From: a virus
Length of the DNA: 36,072 nt
Direction: 5' to 3' (one strand)
IMG/VR virus record: IMGVR_UViG_3300023174_006440
Coordinates: 1 to 36,072 of that record
Both the position numbers and the translations under genes were made by a program. This document shows, one piece after another, positions 25,326 through 32,879 of the stretch. A model generated the notes under the pieces. That model was not told where the DNA came from. It worked only from the letters and a program-made list of their open reading frames with translations, and ran no database searches. Numbering within the stretch: the first letter of the stretch is position 1; each line of letters starts with the position of its first letter.

Positions 25326-25655
25326 GTGAATTTAGATATTACAATGCTATTTAATGTTATTTTAGGAGCTTTATCCTTTCTTGGAGGATGGTTATTCACT
25401 AGAGTATTCTCTCTTTTTGATAAGCAAGAGAATCTTATGAAAGAAATTAATGATAAAACCTTTAGTGATTTTATTACTTTAAGAAAAGAAATGGAGTTAG
25501 AAGGAAGAAAGCATCAACAAGAAATAGCGGATTTAGCTTTAAAAATAAGTACTACGTATGTTACCAAAGAATCTTTTGAAGTTTATTTTGATAGAATCGA
25601 AGCTAAATTAGATCGTAATTTTGATATAATACAAAACCATTTAAATAAAAAATAA
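25326..25655 (+). CDS. Small membrane-anchored coiled-coil protein
   Basis: 109 residues. A single membrane segment 'MLFNVILGALSFLGGWLFTRVF' lies near residues 7-28, followed by a charged, helical coiled-coil-like domain ('KQENLMKEINDK', 'LRKEMELEGRKHQQEI', 'YFDRIEAKLDRNFDIIQNHL'). This N-in/C-out or N-out layout is common among small phage membrane proteins next to lysis or tail genes, but I do not recognise a specific family. The first codon is GTG at 25326; an ATG at 25344 would start just before the membrane segment. It faces the FmdB-like gene convergently, with one base between the stops. Confidence 0.6.
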   Translation: MNLDITMLFNVILGALSFLGGWLFTRVFSLFDKQENLMKEINDKTFSDFITLRKEMELEGRKHQQEIADLALKISTTYVTKESFEVYFDRIEAKLDRNFDIIQNHLNKK

Positions 25656-25656
25656 A

Positions 25657-26007
25657 TCAATCAGTATGTGATTTAGGGTGTTTTTTACCACCTCTTTTTT
25701 TACTCCAATTTTTAAAATATTCATTTTTAATTGGATCTTTTCCATATACTTTTTTTCTCTTATCTGAAAGCTCTTGGCTTCTATCAAAAAGATCGCCAAC
25801 ATTACCTCTTTGAGATGAAGTAACTCTTGCAAAGTCTTTTTCAGTAGAATTAACTGATAGTTTTTCTTGAGCATTTATCTGTGGAGCAGTAAAAATTCTA
25901 TTCCACTTAGTACCATTTGTATCAGTATATTCATGTTTATCATTAATTTTTTGTATTAGAAAAATAATTTTACCATCAGTAGGATGCTGATATAAATATT
26001 CTGGCAT
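25657..26007 (-). CDS. FmdB-like phage protein (unknown function)
   Basis: 116 residues. 'MPEYLYQHPTDGKIIFLIQKIND' and 'HEYTDTNGTKWNRIFTAPQINAQ' match a small protein widespread in T4-like and pelagic phages that starts with an FmdB-like zinc-ribbon fold but usually lacks the cysteines, as here. The middle 'RGNVGDLFDRSQELSDKRKKVYGKDPIKNEYFKNWSKKRGGKKHP' is the second conserved part ('G.iGdmmd.S.elSekRa...g.DPvk..y...y.k...gkkH'). Function unknown; it often lies among head or structural genes. One base from the GT4 gene upstream. Confidence 0.7.
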   Translation of the reverse strand: MPEYLYQHPTDGKIIFLIQKINDKHEYTDTNGTKWNRIFTAPQINAQEKLSVNSTEKDFARVTSSQRGNVGDLFDRSQELSDKRKKVYGKDPIKNEYFKNWSKKRGGKKHPKSHTD

Positions 26008-26008
26008 A

Positions 26009-27091
26009 TTAATCCATTAATTTTAATATTTGAGATAAAGTATTATCTGAGGTATATTGTTCTTGCAATTTTAAACCATTTTCATTTATTTTATTAGATT
26101 CAAATCTTTTAATTGCTTTTTCACAAGAATCAATAAAATCTTCTTCTTTGAACGTATAGATATTTCCTTGATTAGTAACTGCTCCTTTATGAAAAAACAT
26201 ATTATCATATGCTTCAATTTTTCCGCAAGAATCAACTAAACAAGCATTTTCTTCATTCGCCCAATCTTTATATACATGAGCATTTAATATAACCCCATGT
26301 TTTCCTATAGCCAACGAATGAAACTCTGGTAATCCCCATCCTTCTCCACCACTCATTCCAATAATTATATCTCCACTATTTAAGTAATCATTATAAGTTT
26401 CATTACTTTCCATAAAACCTAAAAATGATATATTAAAATATCTTTTACCTTCAAGTATTGAATTAATTAAATTTTGCTGATCTTCTGCTTTTAAGAAAGG
26501 ATTAAAAATTGCACATTGTAGAAAATATTTAGGATTATTTCCATATTTCTTAAGCCATGATTGAATAACCATTTTATGATTTTTTCTTTTTTCTAGTTTA
26601 CCAACTAGATTGAAAGTTATTCTGCCATCTTGAAAGTATTGTTTTTGTTTTACATTAAAATTATTTTTATCAAAGAATAATGGTATATGCTCTACGTTAT
26701 CACATCCAACAGATTTAAATATATCGCATGTATATTTAGAAGTAAATATAGTCTTATAATTATTTTTGACTATATTTATTTCTTGTTTAGTAGGAGAATC
26801 TAACTCATAAAATGACATCAAAACTTGTTTTTCAGAAAAACTTTCAAGACTGCCCATTAAATGCCATAGTTTAAAAATCTTTTCCTTCCTAGAGAAAGAA
26901 GATAATGATTGGTCTATAGAATTTTTAATCCATAAACCAAGATCATTATCAACTTTCTGACTAGAAAGATCTACGTTACCTATTGGAAATATTTTAGCAT
27001 TAAAATTTCTTTTATATAAATTTTTAATTAAAGCAAAAGAAGTTTGCCCAAAACTTACATTATTTAAAGGAATATTTAAAGCTATATCCAT
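26009..27091 (-). CDS. GT4 glycosyltransferase
   Basis: 360 residues, GT-B fold. N-domain: 'DIALNIPLNNVSFGQTSFALIKNLYKR' and 'VLMSFYELDSPT', then 'YKTIFTSKYTCDIFKSVGCDNVEHIPLFFD' as in GT4 acceptor domains. Donor domain: 'ITFNLVGKLEKRKNHKMVIQSW' (the g-k-l..rKn motif), 'ISFLGFM' and 'IIIGMSGGEGWGLPEFHSLAIGKHGVIL', where E-G-W-G-L-P-x-x-E-like residues bind the nucleotide sugar. It lies among regulatory and structural genes rather than in the main cluster. Fully consistent with an active enzyme; donor unknown. Confidence 0.88.
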   Translation of the reverse strand: MDIALNIPLNNVSFGQTSFALIKNLYKRNFNAKIFPIGNVDLSSQKVDNDLGLWIKNSIDQSLSSFSRKEKIFKLWHLMGSLESFSEKQVLMSFYELDSPTKQEINIVKNNYKTIFTSKYTCDIFKSVGCDNVEHIPLFFDKNNFNVKQKQYFQDGRITFNLVGKLEKRKNHKMVIQSWLKKYGNNPKYFLQCAIFNPFLKAEDQQNLINSILEGKRYFNISFLGFMESNETYNDYLNSGDIIIGMSGGEGWGLPEFHSLAIGKHGVILNAHVYKDWANEENACLVDSCGKIEAYDNMFFHKGAVTNQGNIYTFKEEDFIDSCEKAIKRFESNKINENGLKLQEQYTSDNTLSQILKLMD

Positions 27092-27092
27092 T

Positions 27093-27416
27093 TTACAATA
27101 GGTCTTCCTCTACTTCTTGTACTTGTTTAACTTGAGGCTTTTGAGCCTTAGCTTTAACTGGTTGTGAAGTTTCTGTAGCTTTTGGAGCAGTCGAAGATCC
27201 ATTAGTATCTTTAGAGAGATATACTCTAAAATCTGGAGCTTTTGCATTTTCACCTTTAAATTTATTGGTGAATACTACAATTTCTACTTGCTCGCCAAGC
27301 TCATCCTTGAAGTATCCAGAAAGATATTTTCCGCTCTTACCTTCTCTTTTCCATAGAGCACCAATATCCCTCTTAGACCATTCATTATTTTTAGTATTTG
27401 TTTGATTTGTATTCAT
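27093..27416 (-). CDS. DUF736-like small protein with acidic tail
   Basis: 107 residues. 'SKRDIGALWKREGKSGKYLSGYFKDELGEQVEIVVFTNKFKGENAKAPDFRVYLSKD' has the beta-barrel-like pattern of DUF736 proteins ('iGal....g.ysG.i..l......i.i.pn....ekaPdyRv'). A Pro/Lys/Ala-rich linker follows and the chain ends 'EVEEDLL', acidic with a hydrophobic end, which resembles the C-terminal tip of single-strand DNA-binding proteins. A nucleic-acid-binding role is therefore possible but unproven. Preceded by a strong near-leaderless promoter. Confidence 0.55.
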   Translation of the reverse strand: MNTNQTNTKNNEWSKRDIGALWKREGKSGKYLSGYFKDELGEQVEIVVFTNKFKGENAKAPDFRVYLSKDTNGSSTAPKATETSQPVKAKAQKPQVKQVQEVEEDLL

Positions 27417-27453
27417 ATTTTATGATTATAATACTTTTATTATAAAAAGTCAA
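27417..27453 (-). promoter_or_regulatory. Promoter for 27416-25657 unit, near-leaderless
   Basis: Minus strand TTGACT (27453-27448), 17 bases, TATAAT (27430-27425), 8 bases to the ATG at 27416. Lies between the sigma-factor stop (27458) and the DUF736-like start. Confidence 0.75.
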
Positions 27454-27457
27454 GAAA

Positions 27458-28042
27458 TTATATCTGATCGTTGAAATTATCTTTAAATGATTTAATTTTT
27501 AGGAAGTCAATATTTTTATTATATATATTGATAACAGTTTGAGTGCTTATGTTTAATTTTTTACCAATAGCATTCCAAGAACGATTTTTTTTCTTGGGTG
27601 AGTAAAAACGCATTTTAAATATTTTATATACTCTTTTATCTTTTAAAGATTTTAAAATATTAAGAAAATATTCGCAATTTTCTTTTTTCATGTCTTCTTT
27701 TTGATCTTGAGAGTTTTCTATCATATTTTGAAGATATTCATTGTCAGTTGGTAAAAATTTTGCATTCTTGTTTAGAAAATTTAAGCAATGATATCTCGCT
27801 TGATTTCCTAACCAAGTTGAGAATTTTACATTTTTATCTTCATTGAATGACAATGCGGATTGATATACAATAACATCTTTATCTTCGTAGAGATCTTTTG
27901 GATCGTGTCCTTTTTGAGCTATAAAAGATTGATATCTTTTAACAATCTCACAAAAAATACCACTATGACGATGTATGAGACATTTTAATGATTCATTATC
28001 TTGATTATTTTTTATATTTTTAATTAAGTCTAAGTCTGTCAT
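27458..28042 (-). CDS. Phage RNA polymerase sigma factor (sigma-70 family)
   Basis: 194 residues. Region 2: 'LKCLIHRHSGIFCEIVKRYQSF' and 'SALSFNEDKNVKFSTWLGNQARYHCLNFL', the latter the -10-binding and melting helix ('F...k..kFsTyL...arn..l..l'). Region 4: 'SLKDKRVYKIFKMRFYSPKKKNRSWNAIGKKLNISTQTVINIYNKNIDFL', a helix-turn-helix that would read the -35. Total length is typical of small phage late sigma factors. It overlaps the dNMP kinase gene by 23 bases. A natural expectation is that it directs host RNA polymerase to some of the uniform promoters in this window; whether it reads them or a host sigma does cannot be told from sequence alone. Confidence 0.82.
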   Translation of the reverse strand: MTDLDLIKNIKNNQDNESLKCLIHRHSGIFCEIVKRYQSFIAQKGHDPKDLYEDKDVIVYQSALSFNEDKNVKFSTWLGNQARYHCLNFLNKNAKFLPTDNEYLQNMIENSQDQKEDMKKENCEYFLNILKSLKDKRVYKIFKMRFYSPKKKNRSWNAIGKKLNISTQTVINIYNKNIDFLKIKSFKDNFNDQI

Positions 28043-28604
28043 ATATATTCCTTAAATTTTTTTGCATAAGCTCGTACAAGAAGTTTGTATCTTGACAAGT
28101 ATCCCAGCATATAGAAAAATCAGCAACAGCCTTTAATTTATTGTCGTTAGATTTTTCTTCAATATTAGCTGGAGGTATTATAGATCCATCGTCTAGTTTT
28201 CTAGACAAATGAATCAAGATACCATTGCGAGATTTCAACCAAGAATATTCATCGTCCTTATATTCTATATATCTAACATCGGTAACGATAGGAACGATAT
28301 TATCTTTTAATAATTTTTCCACTTTTAAATCTAGTTGAGAGGTCCAATACTTACCTTGAGTTTGACTTCTTCTACATTTTCCATAAGCAACCATTAATGG
28401 TCTAACTAATTCTTTATCTACACCATCACATTTAAATAAATCTATATTAAATTTTTCTTTAGTAAAATCATTTAATTCTTTTTTTAAATCATCTGCAAAG
28501 GCTAATCTTTGAGATTTCAATTGTTTTTCTTCTAAATATTTTTTAAGTATAGAATAGAAAGTGTCTTTACCACATCTAGCAACACCAGTTATGCCTATAA
28601 TCAT
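28020..28604 (-). CDS. Deoxynucleoside monophosphate kinase (T4 gp1-like)
   Basis: 194 residues from the ATG at 28604. 'MIIGITGVARCGKDTFYSIL' is a P-loop (G-x4-G-K-D-T) typical of phage dNMP kinases; 'QRLAFADDLKKELNDF' is the 'fAdplK' substrate segment, 'GKYWTSQLDLKVEKLL' and 'VPIVTDVRYIEYKDD' (D-V-R-Y) are further family hallmarks. It phosphorylates dNMPs to dNDPs for the phage pool. Upstream ATG (28613) and TTG (28640) would lie in or before the -10 element, so 28604, seven bases after the -10, is the most coherent start. Overlaps the sigma factor. Confidence 0.85.
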   Translation of the reverse strand: MIIGITGVARCGKDTFYSILKKYLEEKQLKSQRLAFADDLKKELNDFTKEKFNIDLFKCDGVDKELVRPLMVAYGKCRRSQTQGKYWTSQLDLKVEKLLKDNIVPIVTDVRYIEYKDDEYSWLKSRNGILIHLSRKLDDGSIIPPANIEEKSNDNKLKAVADFSICWDTCQDTNFLYELMQKNLRNIYDRLRLN

Positions 28605-28640
28605 AACAATCATTATAATAAAAATAAAATATCTTGTCAA
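28605..28640 (-). promoter_or_regulatory. Promoter for dNMP kinase/sigma unit, near-leaderless
   Basis: Minus strand TTGACA (28640-28635), 17 bases, TATAAT (28617-28612), 7 bases to the ATG at 28604. Both hexamers are perfect and decide the start codon of the kinase. Confidence 0.8.
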
Positions 28641-28724
28641 GTTATTAATTATCTGGTAATATGAGCATATGGAATTAAGTTTTATTGTAACAATATTATT
28701 TTCTTTATATTTATTTTATAAACT

Positions 28725-29135
28725 ATGAGTAGAATATCATTTGCAGAATTAGCTATAAACGTAGCCAAAGAATGTGCCAAAAGATCAGAAGATTTACATA
28801 AAAAAGTTGGATGTTGCATAATGAATAAAGAAGGAAGGATATTATCAACTGGATATAATGGATTATTACCAAAGGTGAATATGGATAATAATTTTTGGTT
28901 AGATAGAGATTTAAGAAGAAAATACGTTATTCACGCAGAAATAAATGCTTTATCAAGAATTAAAAGAGAAGAACAGCCATATATTTTAGCTACAACTTTA
29001 CTTCCATGCTCTCCTTGTGCTTCAAATATAGCTTCATATGGTATTAAAAAAGTTATCTATAATGAAGAATACTTACTTGATAAAGGGGCTTTAGATATAT
29101 TCAAGTTCTATAATATAGAAATAATAAAAATCTAA
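28725..29135 (+). CDS. dCMP deaminase
   Basis: 136 residues. Converts dCMP to dUMP, feeding thymidylate. 'AKRSEDLHKKVGCCIMNKEGRILSTGYNG' is the usual start, the zinc site is 'VIHAEINALS' (His and catalytic Glu) with 'LLPCSPCASNIAS' (Cys-x-x-Cys). 'GIKKVIYNEEYLLDKGALDIFKFYNIEII' completes the fold. Shorter than most phage dCMP deaminases (about 150-190) but with all catalytic residues. The promoter is not clear: the region before it (28641-28724) is AT-rich with a weak TATATT at 28706. Confidence 0.9.
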   Translation: MSRISFAELAINVAKECAKRSEDLHKKVGCCIMNKEGRILSTGYNGLLPKVNMDNNFWLDRDLRRKYVIHAEINALSRIKREEQPYILATTLLPCSPCASNIASYGIKKVIYNEEYLLDKGALDIFKFYNIEIIKI

Positions 29136-29143
29136 AAAAAATC

Positions 29144-29178
29144 TTGCATTTTAATTTCTAATATAGTAAGATACATAA
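29144..29178 (+). promoter_or_regulatory. Promoter for repeat protein/purine/tail unit, near-leaderless
   Basis: TTGCAT (29144-29149), 17 bases, TAAGAT (29167-29172), 6 bases to the ATG at 29179. The spacer 'TTTAATTTCTAATATAG' differs by one base from that of the helicase promoter (301-317). Confidence 0.65.
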
Positions 29179-29472
29179 ATGAATAAAATTATATATACAT
29201 TAGCATTAATTTTAATGCCATTAGCTTTAAAAGCACAAACTCAACAAGGAACATATATTTACAGAAATTATTCTGATTCAATAGTTCGAACTCCATATCC
29301 GCAATTTGTTGTACAAGGAAATTATATTTATAGAAATTACAGTAAATCAATCGTAAGAACTCCATATCCACAATATACTATTAAAAATGACTATATTTAC
29401 AGAAATTATGATAAATCAATAGTTAGAATGCCCTATCCAATTGGTACAGTAGCTAATGGCATACCTCAATAA
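29179..29472 (+). CDS. Secreted small protein with three 23-residue repeats
   Basis: 97 residues. Residues 1-19 are a signal peptide (basic start MNK, hydrophobic 'IIYTLALILMPLAL', then K-A before Gln20), of the type with Ala-Gln at the cleavage site that is frequent in Bacteroidota. The mature part consists of three repeats at 26-48, 49-71 and 72-94, each with the core 'YIYRNY.KSIVRTPYP'. Tyr and Pro spacing suggests an extended, perhaps aromatic-rich surface. No relative is known to me. Start is at a near-leaderless promoter; five bases separate it from the next gene. A role outside the cytoplasm, such as host-surface modification or exclusion, is a guess. Confidence 0.7.
   Translation: MNKIIYTLALILMPLALKAQTQQGTYIYRNYSDSIVRTPYPQFVVQGNYIYRNYSKSIVRTPYPQYTIKNDYIYRNYDKSIVRMPYPIGTVANGIPQ
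29254..29460 (+). repeat. Three tandem 69-bp coding repeats
   Basis: Copies at 29254-29322, 29323-29391 and 29392-29460 encode the 23-residue repeats. The 'tatatttacagaaattat' segment at the start of each copy is well conserved, with mostly synonymous or similar changes, so the repeats are old enough to have drifted but are kept in frame. Confidence 0.85.
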
Positions 29473-29477
29473 TAAAA

Positions 29478-30584
29478 ATGAAAAACCTCTTTAAAGAAGC
29501 TCTAAGCTATGATGATATTTCACTTTTACCAAATTTTTCAGATATCTCATCAAGAAAAGAAGTAGATACAATTACAAAAATAAGCAGAAATAAATATATA
29601 GATATTCCTATTATTCTTTCTCCAATGGATACAGTTTCATCTGTGAAATCTTGTGTTAAAATAAATAAAATAGGAGGGGCTGGGGTTTTACATCGTTTTA
29701 TGTCTATAGAAGATCAAACGATTAAAGCTAGAATTATTAAGGATGAAAGTAATTTTTGTATTACAGCAATTGGATTAAAAGATGCAGCAGAAAGAATTAG
29801 TGATACTTCATTATATACTGATATTTATTTTTTAGATACAGCTAATGGATTGGCTAAAAATGTAGAAGATTTTCTAAGATGGTATAAAACCTCTGGATAC
29901 AAGCAAGATATTATTGTTGGAAATACTTTAACTAAAGAAAGTGTTTATAGATTAGCCAATCTTAAAGCTGATGGATTTAGACATTTGATCGGTCCAGGAT
30001 CTATGTGCTTAACTCAAGTTAAAACTGGAATTGGATGCCCAAGTTTAACTGGCAACTATTATGCTTGGAAAGCCATAAGAAATTGGGAGTTATCTCAAGT
30101 AGATCTATTTAAACAAGACAAACCAAATCCAGAACATAGACCAAGTATTCTTGCGGATGGTGGTATTCGTTATCCAAAAGATTTAGTTAAAGCTATTGCT
30201 AGTGGTTGCGATGCTGTAATTTGTGGAAGAATTTTTGCTGGTCTAGCTGACGTTATCGAAGATGAAGATGTTGTTCAGAAAGGTGGAAAGGCATATGCTA
30301 AATACAGGGGAATGGCAAGTCAAGATGTAGTAGAAGATTACGAGTTACATGATGGAACTAAAAAAAATCTATTTGTTGAAGGCGATAATACTTTAATTCC
30401 AATTATAGAAAACAAATCCATAGAAGATGTTGTGTATGATTTTGCAAATGGCTTAAGAAGCGCAATGAGTTATCTAGGGTTTAGATCATTAGAAGAAATG
30501 AGAGGTGGACTTTGGACCAATAAAATACAAGCTATTAGAAATACATCAAATAGTATGTATGAAGGTTTTGCTCATGGAAAATGA
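29478..30584 (+). CDS. GMP reductase/IMP dehydrogenase family enzyme (GMP reductase favoured)
   Basis: 368 residues, a (beta/alpha)8 barrel without CBS domains. 'LSYDDISLLPNFS' and 'IPIILSPMDTV' are the family start; the catalytic loop is 'LIGPGSMCLTQVKTGIGCP' with Cys177, and the Lys182-Thr-Gly that follows is the GMP reductase form (IMPDH has I-V-x-G). 'SILADGGIRYPKDLVKAIASG' and 'YRGMAS' look more like IMPDH, but the flap lacks the Arg-Tyr pair IMPDH needs for hydrolysis. GMP reductase (GMP to IMP, NADPH) is thus favoured. It is in one unit with the repeat protein and the tail-type peptidases and 4 kb upstream of PurA, which would use the IMP. Confidence 0.75.
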   Translation: MKNLFKEALSYDDISLLPNFSDISSRKEVDTITKISRNKYIDIPIILSPMDTVSSVKSCVKINKIGGAGVLHRFMSIEDQTIKARIIKDESNFCITAIGLKDAAERISDTSLYTDIYFLDTANGLAKNVEDFLRWYKTSGYKQDIIVGNTLTKESVYRLANLKADGFRHLIGPGSMCLTQVKTGIGCPSLTGNYYAWKAIRNWELSQVDLFKQDKPNPEHRPSILADGGIRYPKDLVKAIASGCDAVICGRIFAGLADVIEDEDVVQKGGKAYAKYRGMASQDVVEDYELHDGTKKNLFVEGDNTLIPIIENKSIEDVVYDFANGLRSAMSYLGFRSLEEMRGGLWTNKIQAIRNTSNSMYEGFAHGK

Positions 30585-31335
30585 ATACTTAGATGAAGCC
30601 AAACAATATGCTTTACTTAATCCATTTACAGAAGTATGTGGTTTAATTATTGATGATAATGGTACTAAAAAATTTTTAAAATGTGATAATAAGTCTAAAA
30701 ATCCAAGAAATACTTTTATAATTGATCCATTAGAATACATAAAAGCCAAGGCAAAAGGAAACATATTAGGATGTTTTCATTCTCATATAAAAGATTCATC
30801 TTTTTCTCCACAAGATATATTTAATAGTTTCAAACATAATTTAACTTATTATTTATATAATATTAAAAAAGATAAATTTTATATATTTGATCCAAAAGAA
30901 AATGAAGTTTATTTAAAATATATTAATTTAAAGTACGAAAATGGAATACAAGACTGCCATACTCTTTTGAAAGATTTTTATCTTAATGAATTGAATTTAG
31001 ATATTGATATAAAAAATATTCCAAATAGGATAGGAATACCATACTTAGATTTAAGAAATAATAAAAATCATGATTGGTCATTAGAGAAATACAAAAGTGA
31101 ATATGAAAGAAATAATTTTAACATCTTATATATAACTAATATAGATCAATTAAAACTTTATGATGTTATAGTTTTTAAAGACCTTTATCAAGGAGTTCCA
31201 GTTCATGGAGCTTTATTTATTGGAAATGATTTAATTTTGCATCAAAGACATGAGGTCATATCTCTAATAGAATCAATTAGAAAAGGTCATATAAAATATA
31301 TATCATATATATTAAGACATAAAAGTAATGAATAA
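30574..31335 (+). CDS. JAMM + NlpC/P60 peptidase, tail-tip type (copy 1)
   Basis: 253 residues from the ATG at 30574 (inside the end of the previous gene). N-terminal Mov34/JAMM metalloprotease: Glu20 in 'TEVCGLI', then 'CFHSHIKDSSFSPQD' with His69, His71, Ser78, Asp81 (H-x-H-x6-S-x2-D, one residue shorter than the common x7). C-terminal NlpC/P60 cysteine peptidase: Cys128 in 'GIQDCHTLL' and His in 'GVPVHGALFIGNDLILHQ'. This two-domain order is that of lambda tail protein K and its relatives, needed for tail-tip assembly or cell-wall penetration. Overlaps copy 2 by eight bases. Confidence 0.82.
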   Translation: MENEYLDEAKQYALLNPFTEVCGLIIDDNGTKKFLKCDNKSKNPRNTFIIDPLEYIKAKAKGNILGCFHSHIKDSSFSPQDIFNSFKHNLTYYLYNIKKDKFYIFDPKENEVYLKYINLKYENGIQDCHTLLKDFYLNELNLDIDIKNIPNRIGIPYLDLRNNKNHDWSLEKYKSEYERNNFNILYITNIDQLKLYDVIVFKDLYQGVPVHGALFIGNDLILHQRHEVISLIESIRKGHIKYISYILRHKSNE

Positions 31336-32122
31336 TATTGATGAGAATATTTTAAAAAAAATTAAAGAATATTCTTTAAATAACACAAAAGAAGAAGTCT
31401 GTGGTTTTATTTATATAAATAATTTGAAACAAAAATTTGCACCTTGTCGTAATATATCTTTTGATAGAAAGAATAATTTTTTGATAAATCCAGAAGATTA
31501 CGAAAAATGGAATTTCAAAGGAAAAATTTTATGTTGTTTTCATTCTCATATTAATAATCGAGGTTTTTCACCAGAAGACATACGAGAAAGTTTAAAAAAT
31601 AATTTACCATATCTTTTATACAATACAAAACAAGATAAATTTTATTTTTTTGATGCAATAAAATACAAGTATTATGAAAAATATATAGATATTCCATACA
31701 GAAATGGAATAACAGATTGTTGGTCAATATTAAATTATTTTTATGAAAATCAATTAAATATAAAAATAGAAGACATAGAACCTGGCAGAGAAATTTATGA
31801 AGATGAACATTACTATGCAAAAATACATAAAGAAAAATTTGGATATGATCCATTTAGAATGGATTACGAATTAAGAAAAGATTTTTTCAAAAGAAATAAT
31901 TTCATAAAAATAGAAAAAACTAAATTAGCAGATTTAAATCCATATGACATCTTATTTTTTAAACATATTGGGGATAAATATCCATTTTATGGAAATGTTT
32001 TATTGCCACCAGGAGATTTGATTTTACAACATATAGATCAAAAACCATCAAAAATTAGCTCTTTATCTCCAGTTCATTTTAGGATGACCGAGTTCATCCT
32101 TAGAAATAAAAATTTTTTATGA
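31328..32122 (+). CDS. JAMM + NlpC/P60-like protein (copy 2, changed NlpC His)
   Basis: 264 residues. Same architecture as the preceding gene: Glu23 in 'KEEVCGFI', 'CFHSHINNRGFSPED' with all JAMM ligands, then 'NGITDCWSILNYFY' with the NlpC/P60 Cys. Where copy 1 has 'VPVHGALFIG' this one has 'YPFYGNVLLPPGDLILQH', so the catalytic His appears to be Tyr and the cysteine peptidase may be inactive. It also has a 30-residue insertion ('GREIYEDEHYYAKIHKEKFGYDPF'). Tandem duplication with divergence; perhaps the copies form a heteromer or act at different tail tips. Confidence 0.78.
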   Translation: MNNIDENILKKIKEYSLNNTKEEVCGFIYINNLKQKFAPCRNISFDRKNNFLINPEDYEKWNFKGKILCCFHSHINNRGFSPEDIRESLKNNLPYLLYNTKQDKFYFFDAIKYKYYEKYIDIPYRNGITDCWSILNYFYENQLNIKIEDIEPGREIYEDEHYYAKIHKEKFGYDPFRMDYELRKDFFKRNNFIKIEKTKLADLNPYDILFFKHIGDKYPFYGNVLLPPGDLILQHIDQKPSKISSLSPVHFRMTEFILRNKNFL

Positions 32123-32877
32123 TAATACATAAAGGTCAACCTTCTCATATTTACCCTATAATAAATCAAAACATATTGAATAATATAGAAATACCATATT
32201 TACAATTTCATTATGTATATGAATTAGTAAATGAAAATTATATTTCAAGTAATAATAATATATTTAAAATAATGTCGAAAAACTTTAAACATCCAAGATT
32301 TGATGGATTTTTATATGGTATATTTCAAGAAACTCATTTAAATTTTAATCCTCAACAAGACACAATGTTCACTTTTATTTTTCATCCTATTATTAAAATA
32401 TATAATTATTTTTATTGGTTACAAAATTGTTATAAATTCTATCAAACATTAAATAATTTTGATGATTTTTTTAATAAAAACAAAAAAAGAAAAGGCAATC
32501 CAACAATGCCTATTTCAGAAGATATTTGGGATTTTAATTTACTTCAATTAATTTTAATTGATGAAAATAAATTTTCTATAACATATGAAAATTTTGTAGA
32601 TAAAATCATAAATTATGAAGATTTTATTTTTAACTATAAAGACGTATCTTATAAAACTCCAACAGAGTTTATGTATGGAGTTTCTGATTTTAAAAATTTT
32701 TCTTTCATTGGCAAAAAAGAAAATTTAAAAGAATTTAAAATATTTTTATCTGATATTTTTAAAAAAAATATTGATTTTGAATTTTTTGATTTAAAATTTA
32801 ATTTTAATACAAACTATAGAATAAATGAGCTAGAAAATATAATGGATAAACAAATTAATCTATATTATAATAATTAA
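32119..32877 (+). CDS. Sulfotransferase-like protein (divergent)
   Basis: 252 residues. 'QQDTMFTFIFHPIIKIYNYFYWL' (about residues 75-97) has the shape of the 3'-phosphate-binding strand of Golgi-type sulfotransferases ('k.FtfvRdP..RliSaY.yl'), with the usual Arg changed to His and Ser to Asn, and 'FKNFSFIGKKENLKEFKIFLSDIF' fits the C-terminal 'f.fIG..E.l...l..l'. The N-terminal PAPS loop is not convincing. It could be an inactive or altered relative, or a false resemblance. Overlaps copy 2 of the peptidase by four bases, and the aminotransferase follows after two bases. Confidence 0.4.
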   Translation: MIIHKGQPSHIYPIINQNILNNIEIPYLQFHYVYELVNENYISSNNNIFKIMSKNFKHPRFDGFLYGIFQETHLNFNPQQDTMFTFIFHPIIKIYNYFYWLQNCYKFYQTLNNFDDFFNKNKKRKGNPTMPISEDIWDFNLLQLILIDENKFSITYENFVDKIINYEDFIFNYKDVSYKTPTEFMYGVSDFKNFSFIGKKENLKEFKIFLSDIFKKNIDFEFFDLKFNFNTNYRINELENIMDKQINLYYNN

Positions 32878-32879
32878 CG

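Noticed and set aside
25640-25680. Terminator between convergent genes at 25655/25657
   Set aside because: The AT-rich stretch has no stable hairpin with a T-run on either strand.
28641-28724. Promoter for dCMP deaminase of the uniform type
   Set aside because: No -35/-10 pair with 17-base spacing and a short leader could be found; only a weak TATATT at 28706.
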